This document shows, piece after piece, positions 50,547-59,622 of a stretch of DNA of 64,000 nt; position 1 is the first letter of the stretch; every line of letters starts with the position of its first letter. The notes below the pieces were generated by a model. It was not told the origin of the DNA. It did no database searches and saw only the letters and a list, made by a program, of their open reading frames with translations. This DNA is from Pectobacterium carotovorum (GTDB taxonomy: Bacteria; Pseudomonadota; Gammaproteobacteria; Enterobacterales; Enterobacteriaceae). A program made the position numbers and the translations under genes. Location of the stretch: positions 1,550,001 to 1,614,000 of the forward strand of contig NZ_JAXAFK010000001.1 of NCBI RefSeq assembly GCF_033898505.1. The letters are read 5' to 3'.

Positions 50547-51815
50547 TTAAAGCCGTTTTTTAAGTATCAGGCTGACTCCCAGCGCGAGCAGTAAGAGTGC
50601 GCTCAGAAATACGGTGATCCCCATCCAGCCGAATGCATGCCAGAAGAATCCGCCCAGCGTGCCGGCCAGGCTTGAGCCCAGATAATAAGAAAAGAGATAC
50701 ATTGATGACGCCTGACCTTTCGCGCGCCGTGCCCGTTGGCCAATCCAACTGCTGGCTACCGAGTGCGCCGCGAAGAAGCCGGCGGTAAAGAGCATCATCC
50801 CGCCAAAGATAGCGAATACCGGTGTCAGCGCCGTTATCCCCAGCCCTACCAGCATCAGGAGGATAGAAATGCTTAGCACCGGGCCGCGTCCGTAGCGCGC
50901 GGTTAATGCCCCGGCTTTTGGCGAGCTGTAACTTCCGGTGAGGTAAACCACGGAAAGTAAACCAACCACCGCCTGACTGAGTAAATACGGTGGGGCTAAC
51001 AGCCGATATCCAATGTAATTAAACAGGGTAACGAACGCCCCCATCAGTAAAAACCCCTGAAGGAACAGCAGAGGCAAACCCGCATCGCGCCAGTGCAGTT
51101 TGCTATTCAGCAACAACGTTTTCGGCCGTAGCGATCCGGGGCGGAAATGGCGTGATTCGGGCAGAATACGCCAGAAGGTTATCGCCGCAATGAGCGCCAG
51201 TACGCCGATTGTGCCGATGGCAACTCGCCACGGAAAATAGTCCGTCAAGACCCCGCTGACCAAACGACCGCTCATGCCGCCAATCGAGTTGCCGCTGATA
51301 TATAGCCCCATCGAGAACGCTAACACGCTGGGATGAATTTCTTCACTCAGGTAACTCATGGCGACCGCCGCGACGCCGCTTAGCGACAGGCCAATCATTG
51401 CCCGCATGATCAATACGCCGTTCCAACTGGTCATAAATGCGCAAATCACGGTACAGAGCGCAGCCAGCATTAAGGACACGACCATGACATTCTTACGACC
51501 AATCGTGTCGGAGAGCGGGCCAGTGAACAGTAGCCCGAACGCCAGCATCACGGTTGATACGGAAAGCGACAAACTACTGGTGGCCGGCGAAATACCGAAA
51601 TCCTGAGACAGCACTGGCAGCAACGGCTGAACACAATACAGCAGAGCAAACGTCGCTAATCCGGCAGAAAACAGCGCCAGCGTGACGCGCATAAATTGTG
51701 GCGTACCACGGGCAATATAGGGGGTTTTACCCGAAGATCTCAGGGCAATATCATCCGCATCGTCGGCCGCAGAAAGGGGCCAGTCGTTCGGTGCAGAAGA
51801 TGGCAGGTTACTCAC
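50547..51815 (-). CDS. ynfM: MFS transporter YnfM
   Basis: A 422-residue major facilitator protein with twelve predicted helices. After a polar N-terminal stretch of about 38 residues, RGTPQFMRVTLALFSAGLATFALLY, the FTGPLSDTIGRKNVMV loop and YLSEEIHPSVLAFSMGLYISGNSIGG match E. coli YnfM closely. Substrate unknown; efflux of small molecules has been suggested. It is divergent from the LysR-type gene ynfL, which is probably its regulator, as in E. coli. Confidence 0.93.
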   Translation of the reverse strand: MSNLPSSAPNDWPLSAADDADDIALRSSGKTPYIARGTPQFMRVTLALFSAGLATFALLYCVQPLLPVLSQDFGISPATSSLSLSVSTVMLAFGLLFTGPLSDTIGRKNVMVVSLMLAALCTVICAFMTSWNGVLIMRAMIGLSLSGVAAVAMSYLSEEIHPSVLAFSMGLYISGNSIGGMSGRLVSGVLTDYFPWRVAIGTIGVLALIAAITFWRILPESRHFRPGSLRPKTLLLNSKLHWRDAGLPLLFLQGFLLMGAFVTLFNYIGYRLLAPPYLLSQAVVGLLSVVYLTGSYSSPKAGALTARYGRGPVLSISILLMLVGLGITALTPVFAIFGGMMLFTAGFFAAHSVASSWIGQRARRAKGQASSMYLFSYYLGSSLAGTLGGFFWHAFGWMGITVFLSALLLLALGVSLILKKRL

Positions 51816-51880
51816 AATAATTCCTTACCGGAAAAGGTAAATCGGGCGTGAAACAACAATGAGAGGATCATAGAAGAGTG

Positions 51881-51899
51881 ATATTATTTTGTATAATAT
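51881..51899. promoter_or_regulatory. Palindrome between ynfM and ynfL
   Basis: ATATTAT-TTTGT-ATAATAT is a perfect 7-bp inverted repeat with a 5-bp spacer in the 114-bp divergent region. Its size fits a LysR-type operator core (T-N11-A). YnfL binding is an inference from position. Confidence 0.5.
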
Positions 51900-51929
51900 A
51901 TTAATAATCATGATTGATATGTTTAACAT

Positions 51930-52826
51930 ATGAATATCGAACTACGTCACCTTCGCTATTTTATTGCGGTCGCCGAAGAACTGCATTTTGGCCGAGCCGC
52001 AGAAAGATTACGCATTTCACAGCCGCCGCTGAGCCAACAGATTCAAATTCTGGAAGAGCAGGTGGGAGCGAAGCTTTTGGCGCGCAACAACCGTAATGTC
52101 CAGCTCACCCCGGCGGGCGAGATGTTCCTGAAAGAAGCCTGGTCGATTATCAGTCAGGTCGATCAGGCGGCAGAGCGGGCGTCCCGCATTCAACGCGGCG
52201 AAATTGGGGAATTAACGATCGGCTTTACGTCGTCTGCGCCGTTTATCAAAAAGATCTCCAGTAGCCTGCTGCGTTTTCGTCAAACGTACCCGGAAGTGCA
52301 TATTCAGATGATGGAGCTCAACACCAAACAGCAAATTGAACCGCTGCTGAATGGTAAGCTCGATATCGGCATTATGCGCAATAACCCGCTGCCGGACGCG
52401 CTGGATCATCAGTTGCTATTACGTGAACCGCTGATTGCCGTCGTGCAGGAATCCCATCCCTTAGCACAGCAGGACGCTGGGCGGGCAATCAACATCACAC
52501 AGTTGGCGAATGAACCGTTCGTTTTCTTCTCCCGCGCGGTGGGAACCGCATTGTATGACGATACGCTGACGCTGCTGAAACGCTATGGCATCAGTCCCTA
52601 CATTACGCAAGAAGTGGGCGAGGCGATGACCATCGTCGGGCTGGTGTCGGCGGGATTGGGCGTGTCCATTTTGCCTGCGTCGTTTTTGCGTATTCGGGTC
52701 GATGGCGTGAAATATTTGCTGCTGGAAGAAGAGGACGCCACAACGGAAGTCTGGCTGGTGACGGCGCGGCATCATCCGCAGAGTGCGGCGGCTAAGATGC
52801 TAATGTCGCTGATGCTGGGCGGATAA
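51930..52826 (+). CDS. ynfL: LysR-type regulator YnfL
   Basis: A 298-residue LysR-family regulator. The N-terminal helix-turn-helix (ELHFGRAAERLRISQPPLSQ) is followed by a linker helix and a ligand-binding domain with GFTSSAPFIKKISS. It matches E. coli YnfL in sequence and in being divergent from ynfM. Ligand unknown. No convincing ribosome site precedes the ATG at 51930, so translation may be weak or leaderless. Confidence 0.9.
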   Translation: MNIELRHLRYFIAVAEELHFGRAAERLRISQPPLSQQIQILEEQVGAKLLARNNRNVQLTPAGEMFLKEAWSIISQVDQAAERASRIQRGEIGELTIGFTSSAPFIKKISSSLLRFRQTYPEVHIQMMELNTKQQIEPLLNGKLDIGIMRNNPLPDALDHQLLLREPLIAVVQESHPLAQQDAGRAINITQLANEPFVFFSRAVGTALYDDTLTLLKRYGISPYITQEVGEAMTIVGLVSAGLGVSILPASFLRIRVDGVKYLLLEEEDATTEVWLVTARHHPQSAAAKMLMSLMLGG

Positions 52827-53007
52827 TCATTAAAATATGCGCGCTAAATCACATAACGAATCAAATATTTGACGAGTTTAGTGAAAAGCCCCACCATACC
52901 CGCAGTTTTTTTATTTTGCAGCGTGAAAAATAGTCATGCCGTAATAATAAAGATAAATTTTTCAACAGCAGTGCCGGATATAATGCGAATAAGTAGGAGC
53001 CAGGTTT

Positions 53008-54225
53008 GTGATAGCCGACGGTCAACCAGGACACATCGATCAAATCAAACAAATGAATGCCGGAGCGGTGTATCGGCTGATCGATAAGTACGGCCCGATA
53101 TCACGTATCGAACTGTCCAAACGCGCTCAGCTCGCGCCCGCCAGTATTACCAAAATCGTCCGCGAACTGCTGGAAGCCCATCTGGTACAGGAAACCGAAT
53201 ACCAGGATGTGGGCAGCAGAGGGCGTCCTGCTATCGGTCTGGTTCTGGATACCGAAGCCTGGCACTATCTTTCCGCCCGCATCAGCCACAATAGCATTTC
53301 ATTGGCGCTGCGCGATCTCAGCAGCAAGCTGGTTGTGGAAGAAGATATCCTGCTTCCCGCAGAAGCTCCGCAGCCGCTGCTTGAGCGTATTCTGAATGAA
53401 ATCGACCAGTTTTTTATTCGTCACCAGAAACGGCTGGAGCGATTAACGGCAATTGCGATTACTGCACCGGGCATGATTGACGCCAGTAAAGGCGTTATTC
53501 ACCGGATGCCGTTCTATGACGTTGAGGAAATGGCGATTGGCCCGGCGCTGGAACAGCGTACGGGGCTACCGGTGTATTTGCAGCACGATATTTGTGCCTG
53601 GACGATGGCCGAAGCGCTATACGGCGCATCGCGCGATTGCCAAAATGTGATTCAGGTGGTGATCGACCATAATGTTGGCGCAGGTGTTATTACCGGCGGA
53701 CGCATCCTGCATGCAGGGAGTCGAAATCTGGTCGAAATCGGGCACACGCAGGTCGATCCTTATGGTAAGCGTTGCTATTGCGGCAATCATGGCTGTCTGG
53801 AAACGGTTGCCAGCACGGAAAATATGCTGGAGTTAGCGCAGCAGCGCATGAATACGTCCATGAGTTCACTGCTGCACGGCTCACCGCTTAGCGTTGAGAA
53901 CCTGTGTGACGCTGCGCTCAAGGGCGATCAGTTAGCTAAAGATATTATTAACGATGTCGGGAATAACGTAGGCCGAATCGTCGCCATCATGGTTAATCTC
54001 TTCAACCCCGATAAAATTCTGGTGGGTTCCCCCCTGAATAAAGCGGCCAGCATTTTGCACCCTGCCATTTTAGGCTGCATTCAACAGCAGTCATTCCCGC
54101 CCTATAGCCACAACATCCAGGTGGAAGCGACCCAGTTCTACAATCAGGGGACGATGCCCGGTGCGGCATTGGTAAAAGACGCTCTCTATAACGGATCGCT
54201 GCTGGTTAAACTACTACAGGGATAA
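53008..54225 (+). CDS. mlc: Global sugar-utilisation repressor Mlc
   Basis: A 405-residue ROK-family repressor of PTS genes (ptsG, manXYZ, malT in E. coli), itself titrated by unphosphorylated EIICB-Glc at the membrane. An N-terminal winged helix (ISRIELSKRAQLAPASITKI) is followed by the ROK domain with zinc ligands in EIGHTQVDP and CYCGNHGCLE. The start is a GTG at 53008, with AGGAG eight bases upstream, and MIADGQPGHIDQIKQ matches E. coli. Genes upstream and downstream (ynfL, ynfK) are E. coli neighbours. Confidence 0.96.
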   Translation: MIADGQPGHIDQIKQMNAGAVYRLIDKYGPISRIELSKRAQLAPASITKIVRELLEAHLVQETEYQDVGSRGRPAIGLVLDTEAWHYLSARISHNSISLALRDLSSKLVVEEDILLPAEAPQPLLERILNEIDQFFIRHQKRLERLTAIAITAPGMIDASKGVIHRMPFYDVEEMAIGPALEQRTGLPVYLQHDICAWTMAEALYGASRDCQNVIQVVIDHNVGAGVITGGRILHAGSRNLVEIGHTQVDPYGKRCYCGNHGCLETVASTENMLELAQQRMNTSMSSLLHGSPLSVENLCDAALKGDQLAKDIINDVGNNVGRIVAIMVNLFNPDKILVGSPLNKAASILHPAILGCIQQQSFPPYSHNIQVEATQFYNQGTMPGAALVKDALYNGSLLVKLLQG

Positions 54226-54358
54226 CCAGAAAGGCGTAGAGCAACAAAACATTGCGCTAACGCAAACTGCCTGAATGAGGCATAGCCTAGACTTTCACGC
54301 TTGGAAAGCATTTTGGCTGTGCTTGTTTTTTGATATTCAGGTGGTCTGGAGTTATCCC

Positions 54359-55024
54359 ATGTTGAAACGTATTTTTGTCACTGGTACTGATACCGCTGTT
54401 GGCAAAACGGTGGTATCCAAGGCGCTACTGCAAAAACTGGCGCTGGCAGGCAAATCGGTTGCGGGCTATAAACCGATAGCGAAAGGGTGCGAAGAGACGG
54501 AAGCGGGCCTGCGAAATAAAGATGCACTGCTGCTACAGGCGGCCTCCTCGCTGGAATTGCCCTATAACATGGTTAACCCCATCGCACTGCGAGAGGATGA
54601 AATAAGCGCCAGTGAAGGAACGATTGATTACTGCACGATGACGCAAGGTCTGCGCCACATGGGCGAGGCGGCCGATATCGTGGTGGTTGAGGGCACGGGC
54701 GGATGGCGGACAGTCATGAACGATCTACGTCCCTATTCCGAATGGGTAGTACAGGAACAACTGCCCGTGGTGTTGGTTGTCGGTATCAAGCTGGGCTGTA
54801 TCAGCCATGCGCTGCTGACGGCGCAGGCGATCATTAACGATGGTTTGCCGCTGGTCGGCTGGGTCGCTAACCGTATCAATCCCGGTCTGGCGAATTACGC
54901 CGAAATCATTCATGTCCTGCGGAAAAAGATCCCGGCACCGCAACTGGGCGAACTGCCTTACTTACCGCGTGCCGAACAGCGGGATCTCTCGTCTTATATC
55001 GATCTTTCTGCCGTCAGCGACTAA
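54359..55024 (+). CDS. bioD2: Putative dethiobiotin synthetase BioD2 (YnfK)
   Basis: A 221-residue P-loop enzyme of the BioD family, which closes the ureido ring of dethiobiotin using ATP and CO2. The P-loop is FVTGTDTAVGKTVVSKALL, with VVEGTGGWRTVMN as the second nucleotide motif. The E. coli paralogue YnfK/BioD2 is not the main biotin enzyme; here too no bio operon genes are nearby. The ATG at 54359 with GGAG seven bases ahead is preferred to an ORF start 28 codons earlier. Confidence 0.9.
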   Translation: MLKRIFVTGTDTAVGKTVVSKALLQKLALAGKSVAGYKPIAKGCEETEAGLRNKDALLLQAASSLELPYNMVNPIALREDEISASEGTIDYCTMTQGLRHMGEAADIVVVEGTGGWRTVMNDLRPYSEWVVQEQLPVVLVVGIKLGCISHALLTAQAIINDGLPLVGWVANRINPGLANYAEIIHVLRKKIPAPQLGELPYLPRAEQRDLSSYIDLSAVSD

Positions 55025-55126
55025 TTTCCGCCGTCTTCTATTCCCGCTTCTCTGCGGGAATAAATTTTCTCCGCCACGCCACCTGTTATACTCACTGACA
55101 GTTTTTCTTCTTATCCTGAAAATATA

Positions 55127-56614
55127 ATGAAAACAGAGAATAACCAGAAACAAACGCCTGTCCCACATCGCCATTGGATTTTGATTGCCTGTATGCTCGC
55201 CATGTTTACGGCGGCGATTGAGGTGACGATTGTCGCCACGGCGCTGCCCACCATCATCGCGGATTTAGGTGGGTTTTCCCTGTTAGGGTGGGTCTTTGCG
55301 GGTTATTTGCTGACGCAGTCGATCAGTATTCCGATTTATGGCCGTCTGGCCGATCTGTATGGCCGAAAAAAGATATTCTTCTTCGGCATGATCGTGTTTC
55401 TGCTGGGGTCGATTCTGTGCGGATTTTCGACGCAGATGGGCTGGCTGATTGTCTTCCGCACCTTGCAAGGATTGGGCGCGGGCGCAATTACCCCGATCGC
55501 CTTCACCATTGTTGCCGATGTGTACAGCTCGACAGAACGCCCGAAAATACAAGGCTATCTGTCCAGCGTGTGGGGCTTTTCCGCGATTATCGGCCCGCTG
55601 CTGGGGGCGTTTATCGTCCAACACTTCAACTGGGCACTGGTTTTCTGGGTTAACGTGCCGATTGGGCTATTTTCCATCTTCCTGCTGGCTCGCTACTTGC
55701 CGACGATCAATACCGTGCGCCAACATCAATTGGACTGGATGGGCGCGTTCTATCTGGTGGTGTCCGTCGCCAGCCTGCTGATGGCGCTGCTACAGGCAGA
55801 GGTGTTTGGCTACTGGGTGATTCCGCTGCTTGCGATCTCTGCGGTGGGCTGCATTTTGCTGGTCCGGCAGGAAAAGCGCACGCCGGAGCCGCTGTTTCCG
55901 CTGGCACTGTGGCGCAATCGGGTCATTATCGCCGGTAATCTCGGGGGACTCGTCGTCGGGGCTGCGATGATGGGCGTGAGTGCCTTTTTGCCGACGTTTA
56001 TTCAGGGTGTGATGAGTAAAACGCCGCTGGAAGCTGGCAGTATATTGGCGATGATGTCGATTGGCTGGCCGCTGGCCAGTACGCTGAGTGGACGCTTAAT
56101 GCTGTGGACGTCTTATCGCTTTACGGCAATGCTCGGCGGCGTTGTGCTGATTATCGGCAGCCTGACGCTGTTAACCGTTCAGCCAGACAGTAATCTCATG
56201 TGGGCGCGGCTTGCCGCATTTCTGATCGGTTCGGGAATGGGGCTAAGTAGCACAACGTTTCTGGTGTCGATACAAAACTCGGTGGACTACTCCATCCGCG
56301 GCATTGCGACGGCCTCCGCCATGTTTACCCGCATGCTGGGTTCCGCGTTGGGCACGGCAATCCTTGGTGCCACGCTGAACATCAATCTGCACTGGCGATT
56401 ACCGGACGTGAGCGATCCACTCCAGACACTCATGGATCCGGCCAAGCGCATCCTGCTGAGCGTAAATCAGCTTGATACACTGGCATCGCAAGTCGCTTCA
56501 TCAATCCACGGCGTATTTATCGTTTCCGCACTGATTGCTGCCATCACGCTGCTTTCCGCCAGAATGATCCCTGCAAGCCAACGGCCAGGGCAGGCTGAAA
56601 CCAGACAGAAATAA
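55127..56614 (+). CDS. DHA2-family MFS multidrug efflux transporter
   Basis: A 495-residue major facilitator with about 14 helices, the DHA2 (EmrB/QacA) layout. FTAAIEVTIVATALPTIIADLGG is the first helix with the family's (D/E)xTIVxxALP motif, and GRLADLYGRKKIFFFGM is motif A. A short ribosome-site-poor leader precedes the ATG. Neighbours (ynfK, ynfD) do not indicate a substrate; this gene has no counterpart at this place in E. coli. No membrane-fusion partner such as EmrA is present. A bidirectional terminator follows. Confidence 0.85.
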   Translation: MKTENNQKQTPVPHRHWILIACMLAMFTAAIEVTIVATALPTIIADLGGFSLLGWVFAGYLLTQSISIPIYGRLADLYGRKKIFFFGMIVFLLGSILCGFSTQMGWLIVFRTLQGLGAGAITPIAFTIVADVYSSTERPKIQGYLSSVWGFSAIIGPLLGAFIVQHFNWALVFWVNVPIGLFSIFLLARYLPTINTVRQHQLDWMGAFYLVVSVASLLMALLQAEVFGYWVIPLLAISAVGCILLVRQEKRTPEPLFPLALWRNRVIIAGNLGGLVVGAAMMGVSAFLPTFIQGVMSKTPLEAGSILAMMSIGWPLASTLSGRLMLWTSYRFTAMLGGVVLIIGSLTLLTVQPDSNLMWARLAAFLIGSGMGLSSTTFLVSIQNSVDYSIRGIATASAMFTRMLGSALGTAILGATLNINLHWRLPDVSDPLQTLMDPAKRILLSVNQLDTLASQVASSIHGVFIVSALIAAITLLSARMIPASQRPGQAETRQK

Positions 56615-56623
56615 CGGCAAAAG

Positions 56624-56648
56624 AAAAGGCGCGAAAGCGCCTTTTGAA
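56624..56648. terminator. Terminator between the DHA2 transporter and ynfD
   Basis: A 9-bp stem (56624-56632 with 56637-56645) capped by GAAA, with A and T runs on the flanks; it can serve both convergent genes. Confidence 0.88.
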
Positions 56649-56676
56649 CATTTATTTTGAACATCCAGAGGAAGGG

Positions 56677-56976
56677 TTACGGTGTTGTGGCCGGCTGGCC
56701 CTCTGCTGGCGCAGACGCACTTTCAGTATTGACGTCGCCCTCGGCATGGCGGGTATAAACAATCTTGTGCGAATCATTCTCGCAGTGACCAACCACCTGA
56801 CCACCGGCTTGATTCACCTGATCGTTCGGGACAATATCCAGCGTAAACCCGGACTCAGGTACGCCATTGGCGATGATTTTCTGGGCAATATCCGCTTTCA
56901 CACTTTCGCAAGATGCCTGTGCAGCCAACGGAGCAATCAGGAATAACGCGGCACCAAAAATGACGGTTTTTTTCAT
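56677..56976 (-). CDS. ynfD: Periplasmic DUF1161 protein YnfD
   Basis: A 99-residue secreted protein. A signal peptide (MKKTVIFGAALFLIAPLAAQA) is followed by SCESVKADIAQKIIANGVPE and VVGHCENDSHKIVYTR, the DUF1161 signature with two cysteines that probably form a disulfide. The tail is Ala/Glu/Pro-rich and likely disordered. Function unknown. AAAAGGATC precedes the start at good spacing. Confidence 0.88.
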   Translation of the reverse strand: MKKTVIFGAALFLIAPLAAQASCESVKADIAQKIIANGVPESGFTLDIVPNDQVNQAGGQVVGHCENDSHKIVYTRHAEGDVNTESASAPAEGQPATTP

Positions 56977-57080
56977 CTTTTGATCCTTTTCTCTGAAAAA
57001 ATTCTCTTTGAGTATATCAAACGATGAAGATAACGCGAAAAAGCAGCGGAATCAGGCCATCATTGATGGCCTGAAGAAGG

Positions 57081-57698
57081 TTAAACGCAGGGCCCGGTGG
57101 CGCAGCCGTACATCATAAACAGCGGGAAAAGGACGACAGCCGGAATCATGAGAGGGGCAAGCAGTACCTCTTTGCCAGAGTTATCGCTGCTATTGATGAC
57201 TACGGGAATAGGCTGCGGCAGACGCCCATTTTGGGTCGGGCTGACCAGTGAACCGTCTTTCTTACTGAATGTGCCGCTTGCGCTAAAGGTGACTTCACCT
57301 TTTCCCATTGTCGTGGGAATGTTCGCCGCGAAGAGTTCGCGTAAATCAACTTCCTGCGTTTTAGTCAATCGGCGAGTATCAATCACGTTTTTATACCTCG
57401 CGTAGACCTGACCATTTCGGAGAGAAAAATCGACCCTCACACCAAGGATAATGTCTTTGTAATCACGATAAAACGCGTAATAGTCCTGATACTCTTTTTG
57501 TGCTCTGGCGTCGGTGAATTTATAAACGTAGGTATCGGACTCAGCAACAATCGTTCCGTTGTTATTGGTGATAGCCGTGATGTTGTCCGTCTCTGGGTAT
57601 GAGCTTGCGCACGAGCTGACCAGTAGGCACATAATGAACACGCCCCACAGTTTGATGTGAAAAGCGCGTGAAAAGAACCGTGCTGAATCCATATTCAT
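57081..57698 (-). CDS. Putative lipoprotein of unknown function
   Basis: A 205-residue lipoprotein: a basic N-terminus, a hydrophobic stretch and the lipobox LVSSC with Cys30 as lipid anchor. The middle is polar with a Tyr/Arg-rich segment (KEYQDYYAFYRDYK). Unusually, a second hydrophobic segment lies near the C-terminus (LLAPLMIPAVVLFPLFMMYG), followed by two cysteines. I do not recognise the family; it is not E. coli YnfC, the lipoprotein at the corresponding place there. The start could be 57698 or 57692; codons further upstream lie within the adjacent repeat and are rejected. Confidence 0.7.
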   Translation of the reverse strand: MNMDSARFFSRAFHIKLWGVFIMCLLVSSCASSYPETDNITAITNNNGTIVAESDTYVYKFTDARAQKEYQDYYAFYRDYKDIILGVRVDFSLRNGQVYARYKNVIDTRRLTKTQEVDLRELFAANIPTTMGKGEVTFSASGTFSKKDGSLVSPTQNGRLPQPIPVVINSSDNSGKEVLLAPLMIPAVVLFPLFMMYGCATGPCV

Positions 57699-57721
57699 CC
57701 TGATGCACTCCATTTTCTGGA

Positions 57722-57990
57722 TATACCCGTCATACTTCAAGCTGCTTGTGCGTTGGCAATACTCGGCTCATCTCTGAGCCTCGCCCTGAAGGGCCGCCGT
57801 AAACGGCGTTCAAATTGGCTTAACCAATTTGTCCTTACTCACCCCAGTCACTTACCTGTGTAAGCTCCTGGGGATTAATGAGCCTCATAGAGGCTCACCC
57901 TTCAGGCCAGCGCTAGCGCTGTTCAAATCGGTTAGAACCGATTTGTCGCTCGGTTGCCGCCTTCACGCAACTCGAATTATTTAGGGTATA
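57722..57990. repeat. 269-bp multi-hairpin intergenic repeat element
   Basis: It is bounded by TATACCC and GGGTATA inverted ends. Inside are several self-complementary units: AAATTGG/CCAATTT near 57811-57829, CCCCAG/CTGGGG around 57842-57873, GAGCCTC/GAGGCTC around 57879-57897, the palindrome AGCGCTAGCGCT at 57909-57920, and AAATCGGTT/AACCGATTT at 57924-57943. There is no ORF. I recall similar elements between genes in Pectobacterium, Serratia and Yersinia, but I cannot name the family reliably. Confidence 0.7.
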
Positions 57991-58067
57991 AAAGCCAATG
58001 TTGCCATGTGATAAAGCGATAATCGTTGAATTTAAAGGCGATGTCACCTTTTGAGCTGTAATACGAA

Positions 58068-58101
58068 GAAAAGGGGGAAACCCACGCCGGAAGGCGTGGG
58101 T
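58068..58101 (-). terminator. ynfB terminator
   Basis: CCCACGCC-TTCC-GGCGTGGG stem followed on the minus strand by TTTCCCCC and then TTTT, directly after the ynfB stop. Confidence 0.8.
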
Positions 58102-58107
58102 GAAGAA

Positions 58108-58458
58108 TCAAGGGGTAACCGGGCGGCCAGTACGACGATCGAGGCAGCGATCGGTCGTGTTTTCCCAGTAAGCATTGACGTTGTAGCTGGCGTTGCATTT
58201 TTCACGCCCATCAATGGCTTTTTCCGTTTTATCGAATTCTTTCTCAACGCGGCTATTCACTTTATTACGCAGTGAGCGGGTTGAGTCCCATTGCTCTTTG
58301 CTTTGACGCGCCGCTTCTTTCGACAAGGTGCTGTCGCCGGAGTCGACAATGATATGGCGCGTCTCTGCCAGTGCAGCAGGCTGCCAGGCAGCGGAAACGA
58401 TAACCAGAGAAAGCGGGATGAAGGCCCGAATCAAAGAAGAAAAAGAGTAGTGGTTCAT
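58108..58458 (-). CDS. ynfB: UPF0482 secreted protein YnfB
   Basis: A 116-residue exported protein with a signal peptide ending near PAALA, then a Lys/Arg/Glu-rich helical middle (KEQWDSTRSLRNKVNSRVEK) and the highly conserved C-terminus NVNAYWENTTDRCLDRRTGR. Two cysteines (in EKCNAS and DRCLDR) are likely to be paired. This is the UPF0482/YnfB family, function unknown. AAGGTGAAAC precedes the start. In E. coli ynfB is followed by speG, which is missing here. Confidence 0.9.
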   Translation of the reverse strand: MNHYSFSSLIRAFIPLSLVIVSAAWQPAALAETRHIIVDSGDSTLSKEAARQSKEQWDSTRSLRNKVNSRVEKEFDKTEKAIDGREKCNASYNVNAYWENTTDRCLDRRTGRPVTP

Positions 58459-58674
58459 GTTTCACCTTGACAGAACAAATGATAAAAACAAACGCTGATG
58501 CCGCAGAATGATAAAGCGTACAGCAAGCGATAGACAACAAAAGGCGACCGCCGTTCCCTGTAACCTTCGCGCTTCGTGCAAAACGAAAGGTTGCCTATAA
58601 CGAGAAGTATACATCCTTCACTTCAACGGCACTATAATCACGCAGTATCTGGTAAACCGCGGTGTGTACGCTAT

Positions 58675-58706
58675 AGAAAAGGGCATGAAACCACGCTCAT
58701 GCCCTT
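58675..58706 (-). terminator. ydfG terminator
   Basis: A 10-bp stem (58697-58706 with 58679-58688) followed by TTTT on the minus strand, 23 bp past the ydfG stop. Confidence 0.85.
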
Positions 58707-58728
58707 AATTCTTGTGTTTCAGTAATGA

Positions 58729-59478
58729 TTAGCCTTCGCGGTGTACGCTTAACCCAGCAAAAGACTGGCTAACCGGCATCATTTCTAGCGTGTTGATGTT
58801 AACGTGTGCTGGCAGGGTAGCCACCCAGAAAACGGCTTCGGAGACATCTTCGGCCGTCAGCGGCGTTGTGTTGTCATAGGTTTTACTGACTTTGTCGTCG
58901 TTACCCTTGAAGCGCACGGCCGAGAACTCCGTTCCACCGACCAGCCCTGGTTCAATATTCGTCACGCGAATTCGGGTGCCAGACAGGTCGGCACGCAACC
59001 CCAGGCTGAACTGCTGCACGAATGCCTTGCTGGCACCGTACACGTTACCGCCTGCGTATGGCCAGTTTCCTGCGGTAGAGCCGATGTTAATGACGTGGCC
59101 GATATTACGTTCCACCATGGCTGGCAGCAGCGCGCGCGTCATGAAGACCAACCCTTTGTTGTTGGTATCGATCATATTTTCCCAATCGTCTACCGACGCT
59201 TTATGTGCAGGTTCCAGACCCAGCGCCAATCCGGCGTTGTTTACCAACACATCAATGGTCCGCCATTCGGCCGGCAGGGTGGCAACGGCTTGTTCAATCG
59301 CCTGACGATCGCGCACGTCCAGTTTTAACGTATACAGGGCATCGCCCAGCTCTGCCTTCAACGCATCCAGACGTTCCTGGCGGCGACCCGTTGCGATCAC
59401 TTTATGGCCTGCGCTAATAAATTTACGAGTAATTGACTCACCAAACCCAGCCGTTGCACCGGTAACAAAAATAATCAT
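58729..59478 (-). CDS. ydfG: NADP-dependent 3-hydroxy acid dehydrogenase YdfG
   Basis: A 249-residue classical SDR that oxidises L-allo-threonine and serine-like 3-hydroxy acids and reduces malonic semialdehyde. The cofactor loop is MIIFVTGATAGFGESITRKF, with NADP preference suggested by the following ATGRRQERL; NNAGLALG and the catalytic YGASK are intact, with the catalytic Ser in NIGSTAGNWPYAGG. It is slightly shorter than or equal to family length (248 in E. coli). A single gene with its own terminator. Confidence 0.95.
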   Translation of the reverse strand: MIIFVTGATAGFGESITRKFISAGHKVIATGRRQERLDALKAELGDALYTLKLDVRDRQAIEQAVATLPAEWRTIDVLVNNAGLALGLEPAHKASVDDWENMIDTNNKGLVFMTRALLPAMVERNIGHVINIGSTAGNWPYAGGNVYGASKAFVQQFSLGLRADLSGTRIRVTNIEPGLVGGTEFSAVRFKGNDDKVSKTYDNTTPLTAEDVSEAVFWVATLPAHVNINTLEMMPVSQSFAGLSVHREG

Positions 59479-59622
59479 GCTCTTATTTCTCCCTGACCGT
59501 TTTCATATTCTGCTTGTGCCTGATATCAATATAAATAGTGAAAGGCATGAGGTCATTTAGCCGCGCAATTCCCTGCGGGTCAAGCGTTACTCGGGTTTCA
59601 ACGATGCGGATCAGGTATCAGC

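Noticed and set aside
57699..57740. Extended N-terminus of the lipoprotein gene
   Set aside because: Its first codons come from the end of the repeat element, and it would push the lipobox too far from the start.
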